Of a stretch of DNA of 64,000 bases, positions 48,400 to 59,590 are shown in pieces; the first letter of the stretch is position 1, and every line of letters begins with the position of its first letter. The notes beneath the pieces are model-generated. The model made no database searches. It was given only the letters and a program-made list of their open reading frames with translations, and was not told the DNA's origin. The DNA is from Helianthus annuus. Its lineage: Eukaryota > Streptophyta > Magnoliopsida > Asterales > Asteraceae. The position numbers and the translations under genes were made by a program. The stretch spans positions 113,406,801-113,470,800 of the forward strand of contig NC_035437.2 in NCBI RefSeq assembly GCF_002127325.2, read 5' to 3'.

Positions 48400-49057
48400 A
48401 AGAATAGTTGTGTATGTGCAATCTATTAGAAGTTAGTTTCTGTTTGTTGCTGTTTGTATCTTGTTTGCAAGAATGGACTTGTCCTGCAATCCTTAAAAGA
48501 GACATTATTCCTGCATGAAGACCACGAAGATTGTGTTGACCGAAGAAGCCTGCATGGACTCCCACGAAGAACATACTTCGTGGGGCATTGATATTGCATC
48601 CATGATTCTGACGAAGAACCCATTTTACGTGGGTCTGGGATTTTGTAGAAAGACACCACGAAGAATCATGATCTTCCGTAGACAAACATCTTTCGTGGGC
48701 TTTGACTTAGGCCCATTAAGTCTTTCGTTATGTACCAGATAAGGTTTGGTATAAAAGCAATCTTGTAGAGATAAGGTTTGGTATAAAAGCAATCTTGCAG
48801 CAAACAGTTTAGTGGAACATACAGAGAGCTTGGATAAGCTAGAGAGAGTGTATTGAGAGAGAGTTGTCTTTGTGCTTGTTCTTCTATCATCTTGTAATGA
48901 AACTCTTCTCAATCTAATACACGAACTCGTTAATCGTTATATCTTTGTGTTGTGTTTGCTCTCTTGCTCGGTTTGTGTCGCAACGAAGATTCCGCACTCG
49001 TTAAGGCACCCGAAACAAGAAATCATCTTAGTCCGACGATCCGTATCGGGACCTACA
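48400..49057 (+). repeat. 5' LTR of element y (start uncertain)
   Basis: The end CCTACA at 49057 is fixed by the adjoining primer-binding site. A 32-bp tandem duplication (48738-48797) doubles the promoter, giving TATAAAAG at 48750 and 48782. CACGAAG/CTTCGTG words are frequent, including the hairpin CCCACGAAG...CTTCGTGGG near 48561-48584. No clear TG start was found. 48310-48400 may be interior of copia-x. Confidence 0.7.
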
Positions 49058-49059
49058 AG

Positions 49060-49072
49060 TGGTATCAGAGCG
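49060..49072 (+). promoter_or_regulatory. Primer-binding site of element y
   Basis: TGGTATCAGAGCG, two bases after the LTR. Confidence 0.9.
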
Positions 49073-50796
49073 TAAGGCTCGATTTCTTGTTGAAAACCGA
49101 GTTTCCGGTGTTATTTTCAAGTGGGTTTCAAGCTTTTCTTGTATAAACTTCAAGAACCCAGTTTTGTTTCGTAAAAATCTGGATTAAAACTCAAAAATTG
49201 ATGTTATATGTTGATGTTTTTGGTTAAAACTTTTTTTAAAACGTTGGAGACAATCGAATGTACAAGTTGTTTTGAGTTTTGACGTTATAAACTCATTTCA
49301 CCATTTTTTCCGGCGAAAAAGCTCACCGGAAAAGTCACCGGAAGTGATATCTATCTTGGGTAAACCAGCTTTTAACTTTCACGATTTCAGGAAACAGATT
49401 CTGATTTAAAAGAAATATTCTTCACCTACTTTCTTACGAAAAATTATTCACAGCTTCACATTCTTACGAAACATACTTGTTTTTGTCTGTTTCTCACGAA
49501 CAACCATCTTTCAAAACATACTGGTCTTTCGCTGAGGTTATTTATGGGCCTGCCTTTCACTCTTCACGAAATACACATCTTTCGTTGGATTGGGCTTTGA
49601 GTTTTGGACTTGAGCTTACGAAACATGTACTGATTTTTCATGGGTATTGGCTTTAAATCTTCTGTTATATACTTTTCGTGGACTTGCTTTTTGTTTTTAG
49701 TGGGCTGGTAATAAATTATTTATTCTTCTTGGGCCCAGCACTTCATATTAAATATGTATGGCTTCACGAAAAATCCATCAGTTTGATAGTGGGCCAGCAC
49801 TTCACACAAAACCACAATTATTATTCGTTGATTTGGACCTCCACCATTCTTCGTCCCATAAGTCTTTCGTCGGACATTCATTTGTTTTATTCGTGGGCTT
49901 ATCTTTCACTTGTATTAAGCCTAGGGGTGCAAATGAGCCGAGCTACTCGCGAGCTACTCGAGCTCCGCTCGAAAAAAAAACTCGAACGAGCCGAGCTTAA
50001 ACGAGCTCGAGCTCGAGCCCGAGCCTAAAGAACAAGCTCGTTTAGTAAACGAGCACAAGCCCGAGCTTCGCTTATCGAGCTCGAGCCGGCTCGCGAGCCT
50101 AAACGAGCTTTCTGTTTATATTTTTTTATTAATATATTAAACATATATTTATATAATAATAATTACCATTTATATAAATATAAAAAAATAACTTAATTAT
50201 ATGTATAATAATAATAATTATAATTAATATAAATTATTTAATAAATACTAAACTAGTCGAGCCCGAGCCCGAGCCAAGCTCGAGCTTGAAAAATTACATT
50301 CGAGCCGAGCTCGAGCTTTAGAAATAAAGCTCGAATCGAGCCGAGCTTGAGCTCGAGCTTTCATATGTTAAATGAGCGCGAGCTCGAGCCTGGTCGAGCT
50401 CGGGCTCGACTCGGCTCGTTTGCACCCCTAGTTAAGCCTTTTTCTTCGTGGGCTGGGCTCAACAATCACAGACTTCCCGAAAGACTGAAGTATAAGTGGG
50501 CTGGTGTTTAATCCTTTAAGTTATTCTTGGACTTATCTTTACTAAATACCCAAAAGATTGTTTAGTGGGCTTTAAAGTTTGGGGTGGAAACAATTCATTC
50601 TTAGTCACTTATAATTTTTTGGGATTGGGCTTCTTAAAGTTGTTTATTTTTAGTGGGAATCAAGTGTTTCAAAGACAACAATTATTCGTGAAAATTACTT
50701 TTCGTGGATTAGTATCTTTCGTGGAAGTTGGTTTTACACAGTAAGATTCACAGTTGGTTCACAGTTGTTTTTAAGTTGCTTGTTTTTCAGTTCATC
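49073..50796 (+). other. Untranslated leader of element y
   Basis: About 1.2 kb without the MITE. It is punctuated by more than a dozen CACGAAA / TTCGTGG words (for example near 49434, 49494, 49556, 49763, 50444 and 50685-50716), the same motif as in its LTR. An acceptor-like TTTTTCAG lies at 50783-50790, just before the gag ATG. Confidence 0.6.
49922..50430. mobile_element. hAT-type MITE built of GAGCTCG palindromes
   Basis: TIRs TAGGGGTGCAAA...TTTGCACCCCTA are flanked by ATTAAGCC (49914-49921) and GTTAAGCC (50431-50438), an 8-bp target duplication with one mismatch. The arms are dense in CGAGCTCGAGC words around an AT-only core. 509 bp, non-coding. Confidence 0.9.
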
Positions 50797-53700
50797 ATGA
50801 GTACACACCTTTGGTGTCAAGCACTTTTAGGATCTCAATCTTCAAATGATCCTTCTCAACAAAGTAAACCGAAAATGGAAACAAATATGTATGGTTGGAT
50901 TCCAGATTCAAGTATGGACAACACGTATACGGGAAAGGGTTTAGCAACAAATATGTACGGTGAACCACAACCAGTTGCCTCAGCTACAAGACCTGCTCAA
51001 CATGCTCAGCTACAAACGGCTTTTGTCTCGAGCACCAATATGTATGGTGAACCACAACCAGTTTAGAGCAAAGCTATGGGTCTACTAGAGTACCATCATT
51101 ATCATTTCTTGATCCAAACTACAATGGTCAAACAAGAACTGCGTTTTATGCCAAAATTGTCAAGGATCTCAGCAATGGTAAGCCCTCGGGAAATGATGAT
51201 AGTTCTGAACATGGTGGTAGTTCAGTTGAAGATGTTACAAGTTCAAGTTCAAGCAAGGATGGATCTGAATATGAATCATCAAGGGAGGTTGTTGATTCTG
51301 AGGCAAATGAGTGATGTGCAAATTATGGTCTATAAAAAAAACTAAACCTAATCTAAGCACCCTAGTTTTAAATTTATAAACTAAGACTCTCTAAATGCTA
51401 GACCACTGACAGGCAAGTGTACCTATCGTACGTACTAAAGCCTAATGAAGTCCGAGTATCGAACCCACGAGACACTAGCGACACTAAACTAGACTCTGAC
51501 TCAACTAATTACTTAACTGGTTTTAATTTGTATTATGGTTTTTAGGATTTTTCTAAATATACTAAAGCGACTAAACAAGAGAACAAAACAAGCAAGCAAG
51601 ATGGTGGAGTGACGGGAAGCAGACAATGATGAGAAACAACTACCCAGGCTTCGAATCCCTATGACCAACCCATGACCTCTAGTCCTGACCAATGACTAAA
51701 GCTCCGAATCTACCCAGATAACCTCCCGCTAAGGATGATCAACCAAAATAGAAGATGGAACAAAGTGATGAAGTGCTAAATTGGAAACGACTCGAGCTAT
51801 CGATACCAAATCCCATGACTGTCTCAGATTAAAAACAACTATGGTGCTAAAATCCTCCGGTCATGAAGCTAAATCTGCTAAATAATTGAAAACCTAGGAA
51901 ACCCTAAACGCGAATAAGTAGCCGGATTTGAGCTATCGGTCACCCAAACTAACAAACAACGTCTACCTAATAACCTAGCAATCCTGACTCGTCCCTAGAT
52001 TTGCCAGAAAAAGATGCACATTATAGTGAGTTGATTTTAATTAATTTAGTTAAACTTGAATTATCTCTAATCTCAAGCTCTAGACCGAAAACTTAATAGA
52101 TTAACGAACCTAGAATGATCTAAATAGTTCCAGACCAGACTAACAAGATCACCTAACCAAACAACCAATCACAACCAAGACAAGCACACAAATTCATAAA
52201 CAATCACAAAACAGGAATATGTAAATCATCTCAATTTAATCATTAGTCAAAACTGAATAATCAAAACATTAAATCATAGTTCATCTAGGCCTTGATTTTA
52301 TGCTTTGTAATATTCAAGGCCCACAACAATGATTTCTTGCCAATTATTTTCGTCCAACCCAATAAGCTGCCGCCTTTCTCTCTTTGCTGTATGTATGCCA
52401 AGCCCACTGACTTTCTTTTCATTGGTTTGCTGTAGAAACAAATAACAAGCACATATAAGGCAATTAAATGCAATAAATAATATTGAAATTATTTAATTGT
52501 TATTATTTTTTTTCTTGCAATTAAATGCACATTAATTACAATTAACCACTACACATTTGATTTTCCAAAGCTTCGTCAAATTAGATAAATCTCATATATG
52601 AATCCATTATTTTGCTCATTTTCATTGGAAATCTATAAAATTTGACTATGAACCAAACACGGGTATAATTTTCATACAAACTACCCTTCCGTTACCCAAA
52701 ACTCTAAGAATATTTATATAAAAATGTGTATATTTTAGGGTATATCAATGAGTCAATATCTGAGAGTGAATCCAGTCAGGTATGTGTCGATGAACAAAAA
52801 TCTGATAGATGTGATAGTTCTGATAGGTGTGATAGTTGTGTTGAATTAAGTGCTAAATTGTCTAATTTGCAAAACAAGTTGTCTGATATGCAAAGCAAAT
52901 ATGACGATTTGCAAAGCAAATATGACATGACATTTATCCACAATCAACATTTGATCGTGAATCTTTCAAAATGTACAGAGGCCAATTTGTTTCATAAAAT
53001 TCAAGAAAAGGATTTTAAGAAGGTAATTGACACATTAAAAGAAGATAATCCCGAGCTAAAGAAAACAGTTTCAAGAAAACAAACTGCAATAAACAATTAC
53101 ATCAATAGGCTCGAGGAAACACAAAAAGAATTGGCCTGTGTTAGGTGTGAAAGTGAGGCGATCCAGCTTAAGGTAGATAGTTATTCAAACTATCATTGAC
53201 ATGCAGAAAAGGAAAGAAGATGTCACGCGCATTGAATATAAGAAGTGTCCTCCACCTGTTAGACACAATTATACCGCAGTGCCTGATGAGGAGGATAAGC
53301 CTCACTTTGAGCCGTCAGTTCCATTAGACGTCGTGGAATTTGTTGTTGGGCTCGGATATAAAAAGGACATGTCCTTCAATCAGGCTCAACCAGCTGATGT
53401 CAAAGACTCCACAACCGTACAGATTCAGGATCCTCCGGTCATTGTTGAGGATTATGATAGTTCGGATGATGAGTCGGATGAGGACAAACCTGAACAGTCA
53501 GAAACAGTAACAAAAGAGGAAAACATACCTCTCGAAAATCACATTCTTTGTGATCCACCTACAAAACCATTTGTGACTGCTACAATCAAACCAATTGAAT
53601 CTTCTGCTGAGAGTTGTGAAAGCGTGAACTTACTTTATACGTTGATTGGTTCCGACAAAGTTTACTCAAACATGGATTTTCCCATTAAAAATGTTAATCA

Positions 53701-54660
53701 ATCCTCGATTGATAAAGTGTTTGAGGATTCAACTAGTAAGTTTTTGGGAAAGTCAAGCCCAAGAGTTGTAGTAACTCAGTGTGCTCCTATCCCAAAAGCC
53801 TATGTTCGGAAACAATATGGAAATAAAAAACTTCCAGATCGACAAAAGCAAAATCACGCTAATCAAGGAAAGAGAAAAGGCAAAAGAGCTCAGAACAAGA
53901 AGAAGTTTCAAAAGATAAACTTCGTGAAGTCTCGGGGGACTAATAAAATTGAATCTTTTGAAAACAAATCAAACACATATTTTGTTATGCAAAAGAAAAT
54001 TTTGAAAAGAAACTGTCAAAATAACTACACACAACACACAAACTGTTGTGATGTAGGACCAAGTACCTCAAGATCACGAAGTTCATCATCAAGCTCTTAC
54101 AATTATGAAACTCCGAGGTTTGTTGAGCAGAGATCATGTTTTTAGTGCGGTGAGTATGGGCACATTGTCAGAAACTGTCCATATCTCACGAAATGAAAGG
54201 CAAAAGTTGATGCCCCTCTTGGTAACAGTTACCATACAAGATCTATTTCACCAAAACAGGACCCTCGTCTTGTTAAACAACGAGAAATGAAATAGAAAAA
54301 GAAACAAAGAAAAGAAGTTGAAAAGGCTTTGAAACCAGAGGTTATCCAAACACAGTCTGTTAAATCAGATGTTAAAAATGAAATTCAGAAACAGATTTGG
54401 AAACCAAAATATGTAATTGTTTTATGGGGAGCTCCATCAATTCCGAATCATCAGGAAATGGACGTCACAATCCTCGATGATGACGGACGACCCAAGTCTA
54501 TGAAGGCTTGGGTCCCCCTCTCCAACTAATCTCTGAATGAGAGTGCAGGATGTTCCAGGTGGAACTATTGATAGTCTTAGGATTGTTGATAGTGGAGCGT
54601 CCATGCACAAGATCGGCGACATAAGGCTCCAAAACATTGTTACCTCTAGGAGAATATTGT
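50797..54660 (+). pseudogene. Element y gag and protease trace
   Basis: Starts MSTHLWCQALLGSQSS at 50797 and has repeated TNMYGEPQPV peptides. A stop at 51063 with a frame change precedes PSLSFLDPNYNGQTRTAFY. The UBN2 capsid core is missing. After the solo LTR (51312-52747, removed with its ATGAG duplication) the frame continues in register at 52753 into coiled coil (LSAKLSNLQNKLSDMQSKYD), then after a frame change from 53201 to an acidic and basic linker with the family word YTLIGSDKVYSNMDFPIKNV. A zinc knuckle C-F-stop-C-G-E-Y-G-H-I-V-R-N-C has TAG at its second residue (54143). KAWVPLSN and the protease site IVDSGASMHKIGD (about 54570-54620) follow. Confidence 0.8.
51312..52747 (-). mobile_element. 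Ty3-type solo LTR in the gag of element y
   Basis: 1,436 bp, TGATGTGCAA...GTATATCA, flanked by perfect ATGAG duplications (51307-51311 and 52748-52752). Its opening and the CAAGTGTACCTATCGT stretch resemble the Athila LTR at 35990 (CAAGTGCACCCATCGT), so I infer a related Ty3 family in the same orientation. No interior remains. Confidence 0.88.
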
Positions 54661-56829
54661 TGCCTTTGATGGAGAGAGAAAAAGAAAAAAAAGACAAAAT
54701 GTCCGATGAAAGAATTTGAAAAATTTCGACAAAATGAAAATCATACGAGTTTGATTGTTGAAGGCTTTGATCCGGTCCACAGGATAGATTCAAATGAAAT
54801 GTACGCGCCTGCAGCATGTCCGAAGCTTATCGAAGATTCATGCCTTTTTCTTCCACGAGAAGTTCAAAGTCTGAAAGATGAACTGGCAGTGTACATTTCT
54901 TCACGGTGTAATTAAAGAAAATGTGTTTGTTGAACAAACCAACCAAGTGTGCGGATACCTTGGCATGGATTGAACAACCGCACACTACTTCTCAAGGAGA
55001 AAGACGAAGACCTTTGCTGGTGCAAAACCATGTGGAAGACATCATGTATAGACCGACCAATGATGATGTGTACAAGCTTTCCCACATGCTTGCTCGCCAC
55101 TTACCAGCCAGACCCGAAGGTTTCTGATCTTGTTGGTGTGAAGAGATTTCTCAGTTAATTGAAGTAGCTGCAAAATCGACCTAGAAGTCCACATCGGGTG
55201 GATATCCAGTTTGGGAGAGCACTCAAACTCATGCCAATGCACGAAGAAGTTGTAGGATTACGGTTTTGAATTTATAATTTCTCCTATCCTTGTATTTAAG
55301 CTGCTTTATGAATTACTAACATCTCGTACAACACTCCTTGGCCAGACACGTTGAGCTTGAATATCACCTCATACGATATTGTTTCCATATGAAACTAGTC
55401 AATGTTGTTTGGTCCACACCGATTACCAACGTGCCAACTCATTTTTTCCAAAATTCAATAATCTTCTCTGATTAAAATTAATTTTGGTAAACAACATCGA
55501 GGTAAAACATGAGTTAATCCACATCGGGAAATCGTTTTTGTGAATATTATTCTTAGAAAAATCCAAAAAGATGTTTTTCAAAGTTTAAATTTACTTCCAA
55601 ATCAGAAAAATATAAAAACAATAGAAAAACAAAAAATGAGTTTCCTGGTGAGCAAAAGAGAAAATGATAGTACATCAATGGTCTGTCGAAACCTCTTTGA
55701 ACCTAAAATGAAAAACGACAAGCAGCTCTGTATAAGATGTATCGGTAGGCTCACAATCATTTTCAAGTGTGGAGGGCGATATAAACCTAAATCGACAAAG
55801 ACCGTGTGGGAACCGCTCATTGGCATATGGTCTTGGTACCGAAATTTCATTTGATAGATTGCTAAGGTTCTGAGATACGTGGTCTTTATGCTGTTTATCA
55901 TCTGGGTATTATGGTTGATCCTTTTACCGAAAACAACGGGGATACAAGTCTAGAACTTCCATGATACCATTCATACATGTATATATCATACAAACATGTA
56001 TATAATACATGAAGCATTCGACCATCAATAAGTGATAAAAATATCATAGTCACCGCTGAATAAGTGATTCTAAATCACAGTTATCATCCAAGAGTCAAAT
56101 TCGTCTCTTTGTCGGTACGATGGTACTAACCTGTTCACGGACTTGCTCTTGTGCCCTGCATGCACCGAATATTAAGTTCCTTATTAATAAGTGATTTTAT
56201 CACATAGGGCTTGTATTCATCCTCAAACAAGTGAGTATCTCACATAATATACGTTGAAAATAGATGATAAATGGTATACTCACCAGTAAGATGAACTCCC
56301 GTGCATCCCTTTATACGGGAATGTGTCGTGTGTAGATGAACACCGGTCGGTAAGTATAAATCATACCTTATTCATATTCCCTAACCGCGAGTACATCTGA
56401 TAAGTTGAGCTTGAATGGACAACAATATCGATAATCGTTATAGGATGCTTATCTAAATGTTAATTAATTGAACAACAAGAGTGTTTTGGTGCTGATATGA
56501 TTCTCTTACCCTTGAAACTCGCAAAAAGAATGTTTGTAAATATTTATTTACTGCTTTCCGTCCTTACATATGACATATTCAAAAATACCAAAAAGATTTT
56601 AGGTGTGTTTTAATATAAACTTTATAAAAACCAAAAAGATTTTATTTCTATTTTATTTTTTATTGCCTGTTGTTGGATCTCGAGTATTTTCCACCTGAAC
56701 CTGAACGAAACCTAAAACAATTGCATCTTCACAAATGGTCGAAGTTAACAAGTGTCGAAAGTTAAAAATCTAAAATTGATCAAATTTTTTAAACTTTCAA
56801 ACTGTTTTTGGTCAGTAGTTGATTGAGAG
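54661..56829 (+). other. Decayed 3' half of element y
   Basis: Short open pieces, such as one with CPKLIEDSCLFLPREVQSLK near 54820, match no pol domain I recognise. 56031-56243 has a series of short GTGA...TCAC hairpins. The stretch near 56560-56660 resembles the 3' noncoding region of element z near 58130-58220 reversed (both have ACTGCTTT and CAAAAAGATTTT). Otherwise AT-rich with no supported gene. Confidence 0.45.
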
Positions 56830-57103
56830 TTGGTCACATGTGTGTCGTTTGTTTATGTTAACTATATTCCAAGCGGTTGTTCTCATTACGCCTTTAGCTC
56901 TGTTGTGTGTGCAGATGCGGCATCCAAACCTGCTAAAGGCGAAAAGAACGTGTTAGATGACAAGCTTTGGAATGAAGACACGACATTGATGCAATCAGAG
57001 GATCAAGATGATCGAGTTGCAGCTGGCCACTCATCAACTCCACAAGGATCTAAAATTCGAAGATCAACATCTCAAGAGCAACATTCAAGGGGGAGTTTGC
57101 TGA
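56830..57103 (+). pseudogene. Small 3' ORF and polypurine tract of element y
   Basis: An open stretch (KPAKGEKNVLDDKLWNEDTT and onward, hydrophilic) follows an acceptor-like GTGTGTGCAG and runs to a stop just past 57103. The purine tract CAAGGGGGAGTTTGCTGA (57086-57103) is embedded in its end. It occupies the place of the optional 3' ORF of Sireviruses; function unknown. It may be coding only by chance. Confidence 0.4.
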
Positions 57104-57519
57104 TGTAGGATCGTTTTTTGACCCGAACGAGTCGTTTAGAAGAGCTTTATATCCGAATCAAAGGCGGAATCAGTGAAACAGACGTGGAAACAACTTGATA
57201 CTCTTTAATTTGTCACTATGATTGATTTAGCAAAGATAACAACCTGGACAAATTTTGGCAGCACCTCGTTCCAAGTTCTGAATCTGTGCCAAACGAAAAT
57301 ACAAGTGCCCTATTTATACTAGTTGTGATTTCCCTTGAAATGGTCGAGGACAGTTTCAAGCGGAATCTGATTATTCTGATTTCGCTTGAAATGTCACTTG
57401 ACACTTTCAAGCGGAATCACCTCCTATTTCATTAAAAACAGTTTCTCGTAACTTGAGCACTGGTTATCCTATCCTATTAAATGATACAAGACGAAGTCAA
57501 CAGACATAGTGCACTAACA
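57104..57519 (-). repeat. 3' LTR of element z
   Basis: 416 bp. The minus strand begins TGTTAGTGCAC and ends GATCCTACA, with a TATAAATAG box near 57310. It carries TTCAAGCGGAATC words in both orientations (57357, 57383, 57408), the same word that fills the leader at 63811-64000. The end matches window positions 1-49. Confidence 0.88.
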
Positions 57520-57533
57520 GACTCCCCCTTGGA
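57520..57533 (-). promoter_or_regulatory. Polypurine tract of element z
   Basis: Minus-strand TCCAAGGGGGAGTC abuts the LTR. Similar tracts recur on the same strand near 57667 and 57751 (AAGGGGGAG), reminiscent of the multiple polypurine tracts described for Sireviruses. Confidence 0.8.
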
Positions 57534-59590
57534 TGTTGACGAAGTCTTCAATGTCTAGTCTTCAGCATGACACATCTTCAGTCTTGATCAATCTTCAATC
57601 TCTTTCCAAATTGTTTATCATTGTAAGCATCCAACAATTTTTCTCTTCTTCCATCAGCTTCAGGCTCCCCCTTTCGTCAAGCTTCCGTGATTTAGGGATC
57701 GTCACCTATCTTTCCGGTTTACAAGCTTCCCCTTGCTTTGAGCTCGTCTTTAGACTCCCCCTTAGACTATGCTTTCAGGATCGTAGTCTGGACTATCTAC
57801 AATCACTCATACATTGATAAGTAACAACATCTTAAATTTCCAGAAATCGTAATCTGGCAATTTCAATCTATCTAATCACTCCCATTATCAACAAACTTTA
57901 CAAATATAGCCGTTTCAACGAACAGGATCAGAAACTGGCTCTATAACAATATAAGTATCCAAATCCCTCACAGTAAATCATCCAAGTCCAAACTAATGAC
58001 CTTGGAGATATCACAAACTGTTTTTGATTTTTGTTAAGAAATCAAGTTGTAAATTAATGAACTTGTTTTATTTTCAGAAACACAATCAGCTTACTTAGAT
58101 TTTGAAACTCGGCATTTCAGACATCGGTTGTCGAAAATAAAGTGGAATCAAAAATCTTTTTGTATATTCTGAAAATATAAAGCAGTAAAGAAATATGTAC
58201 AAACATATTTACAGACAATATTTTTGTTTGAGTATGCGTCAGAGGATCATATCAGTTTTTGACAAGTCACAAGTACCATTGAGCTTAGTTACACAATAAG
58301 AATTAAACAATTCACTTAGATTGTCGATATACTGATCCACTTAAATTTTCACACAAATTTCAACTGATTCAGGATACGATTGGTGTTTTAAGACTTAAAC
58401 TCATTCATGTGTCCCACCTCCTGAATATACTCCCGTATCCAGATCCCAATATTCAGTCTTACAGGTGAATATACCTAGATGATATCTGTAAGGGGTTAGA
58501 TGCGAAAGTGTGAGAGCTCAGGTCAGAACTTCCGTTCAGCAGAGAGATGACGGTTCGACTTTAGGTGTGTTCCCTTTAGAGGATCTTTTCTTCAACAGCA
58601 CATGACTAGCATTTTGCAATGTTTCATCATTTTTTGTACTGAGGGCGATGCTATATTTCAAGCAAGCAGAAAGTATTATTCGAGGACTAGGTCAGAACTT
58701 CCATTGAGTAGAAGTCCCGGAATAATACCCCAGATAAGATATCACTGAGCATAAAGACCTAATATTTCAGAAAGAGGGACCTTTCAAACGAGATTTCAGG
58801 AGTTACCTATATATCCAAGTAGTGTTCCCCACGAAATAAGTAAGTTTGAATTTAGGTTTATATCCCGAAAAAGTTTACTAAATGTATAAAACCCTATCGG
58901 TATATCATCAGTGAGACTGTTTAACGCTATTAAACATTACAATTCTTTAGCATACTGTAACTGTCTACTGATGTACTAGCATTTCCTCGTTATACACAAA
59001 AACTCCATTTTTTTAAATTTAACATGTTTTTGGCTTTTTCAAATTTTCTAATGTTTTTGTATTTTCTGACATCAATATTTCTCCCCCTAAAATACAAAAT
59101 CATTAAAAAAAATTTGACAACCAATACTGATAGCTTTGTCTCGCCATCCATTTTCTGCTTAAAGTGCTCTGATTTGCAGAAAATCTAATATAAAGTACCC
59201 CCATGATTTACAACCCATTGATCTTCGACAGTTTGAAAACCGTTTTTCAATCTTGTGAAAGTAATCATGTTTGTTCAGTCGTGAGGGTTTCGGCGTATTC
59301 AATCAACACATAATTTTGTAATTTTTTTTATTTTTGACAAAAATTAAAAACAAACATATTTTTGGTTTTTCAAATTTTAACAAACAAAACATATTTTTGG
59401 TTTTTAATTTTTCAAATTTTTTAGGGTTTTGAAAATATTGTTTATTTATGTACAGAAATGAAAATAAACTTCCTGTTTCATTCAACACAGGATTCAGCAG
59501 CCTCTTCCTCTTCTCCATGTGCCAGGCTGCTCCAGTTTTCATTCTCACAATCTTGATTTTTCTTGAGCACCTGCACATTCAACAATTTGA
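57534..59590 (-). other. 3' noncoding region of element z
   Basis: About 2 kb where pol would be expected. No coding motif was recognised on either strand. AT-rich with extra purine tracts near the LTR end. A remnant just below gag (59490-59600) still follows the related gag C terminus but breaks before any DSGAS-type protease site. Confidence 0.6.

Larger units (their letters stand above)
48310..57103 (+). mobile_element. Sirevirus-like copia element y, pol-less, plus strand
   Basis: A 5' LTR ending 49057, a primer-binding site, a long leader, an extended coiled-coil gag, a protease trace and a terminal purine tract at 57086. Integrase and reverse transcriptase are absent. Internal insertions: a hAT MITE (49922-50430) and a Ty3 solo LTR (51312-52747). 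The expected 3' LTR is missing; the minus-strand LTR of the next element starts exactly after the purine tract. Confidence 0.7.

Noticed and set aside
53201..54145. Host gene for a Ser/Lys-rich nuclear protein
   Set aside because: It is in series with a coiled-coil gag, a zinc knuckle and a protease motif and shares words with the gag of element z, so it is retroelement sequence.
54921..55127. Open frame that might encode part of pol in element y
   Set aside because: No integrase, reverse transcriptase or RNase H motif, and short overlapping frames of similar length occur on both strands.
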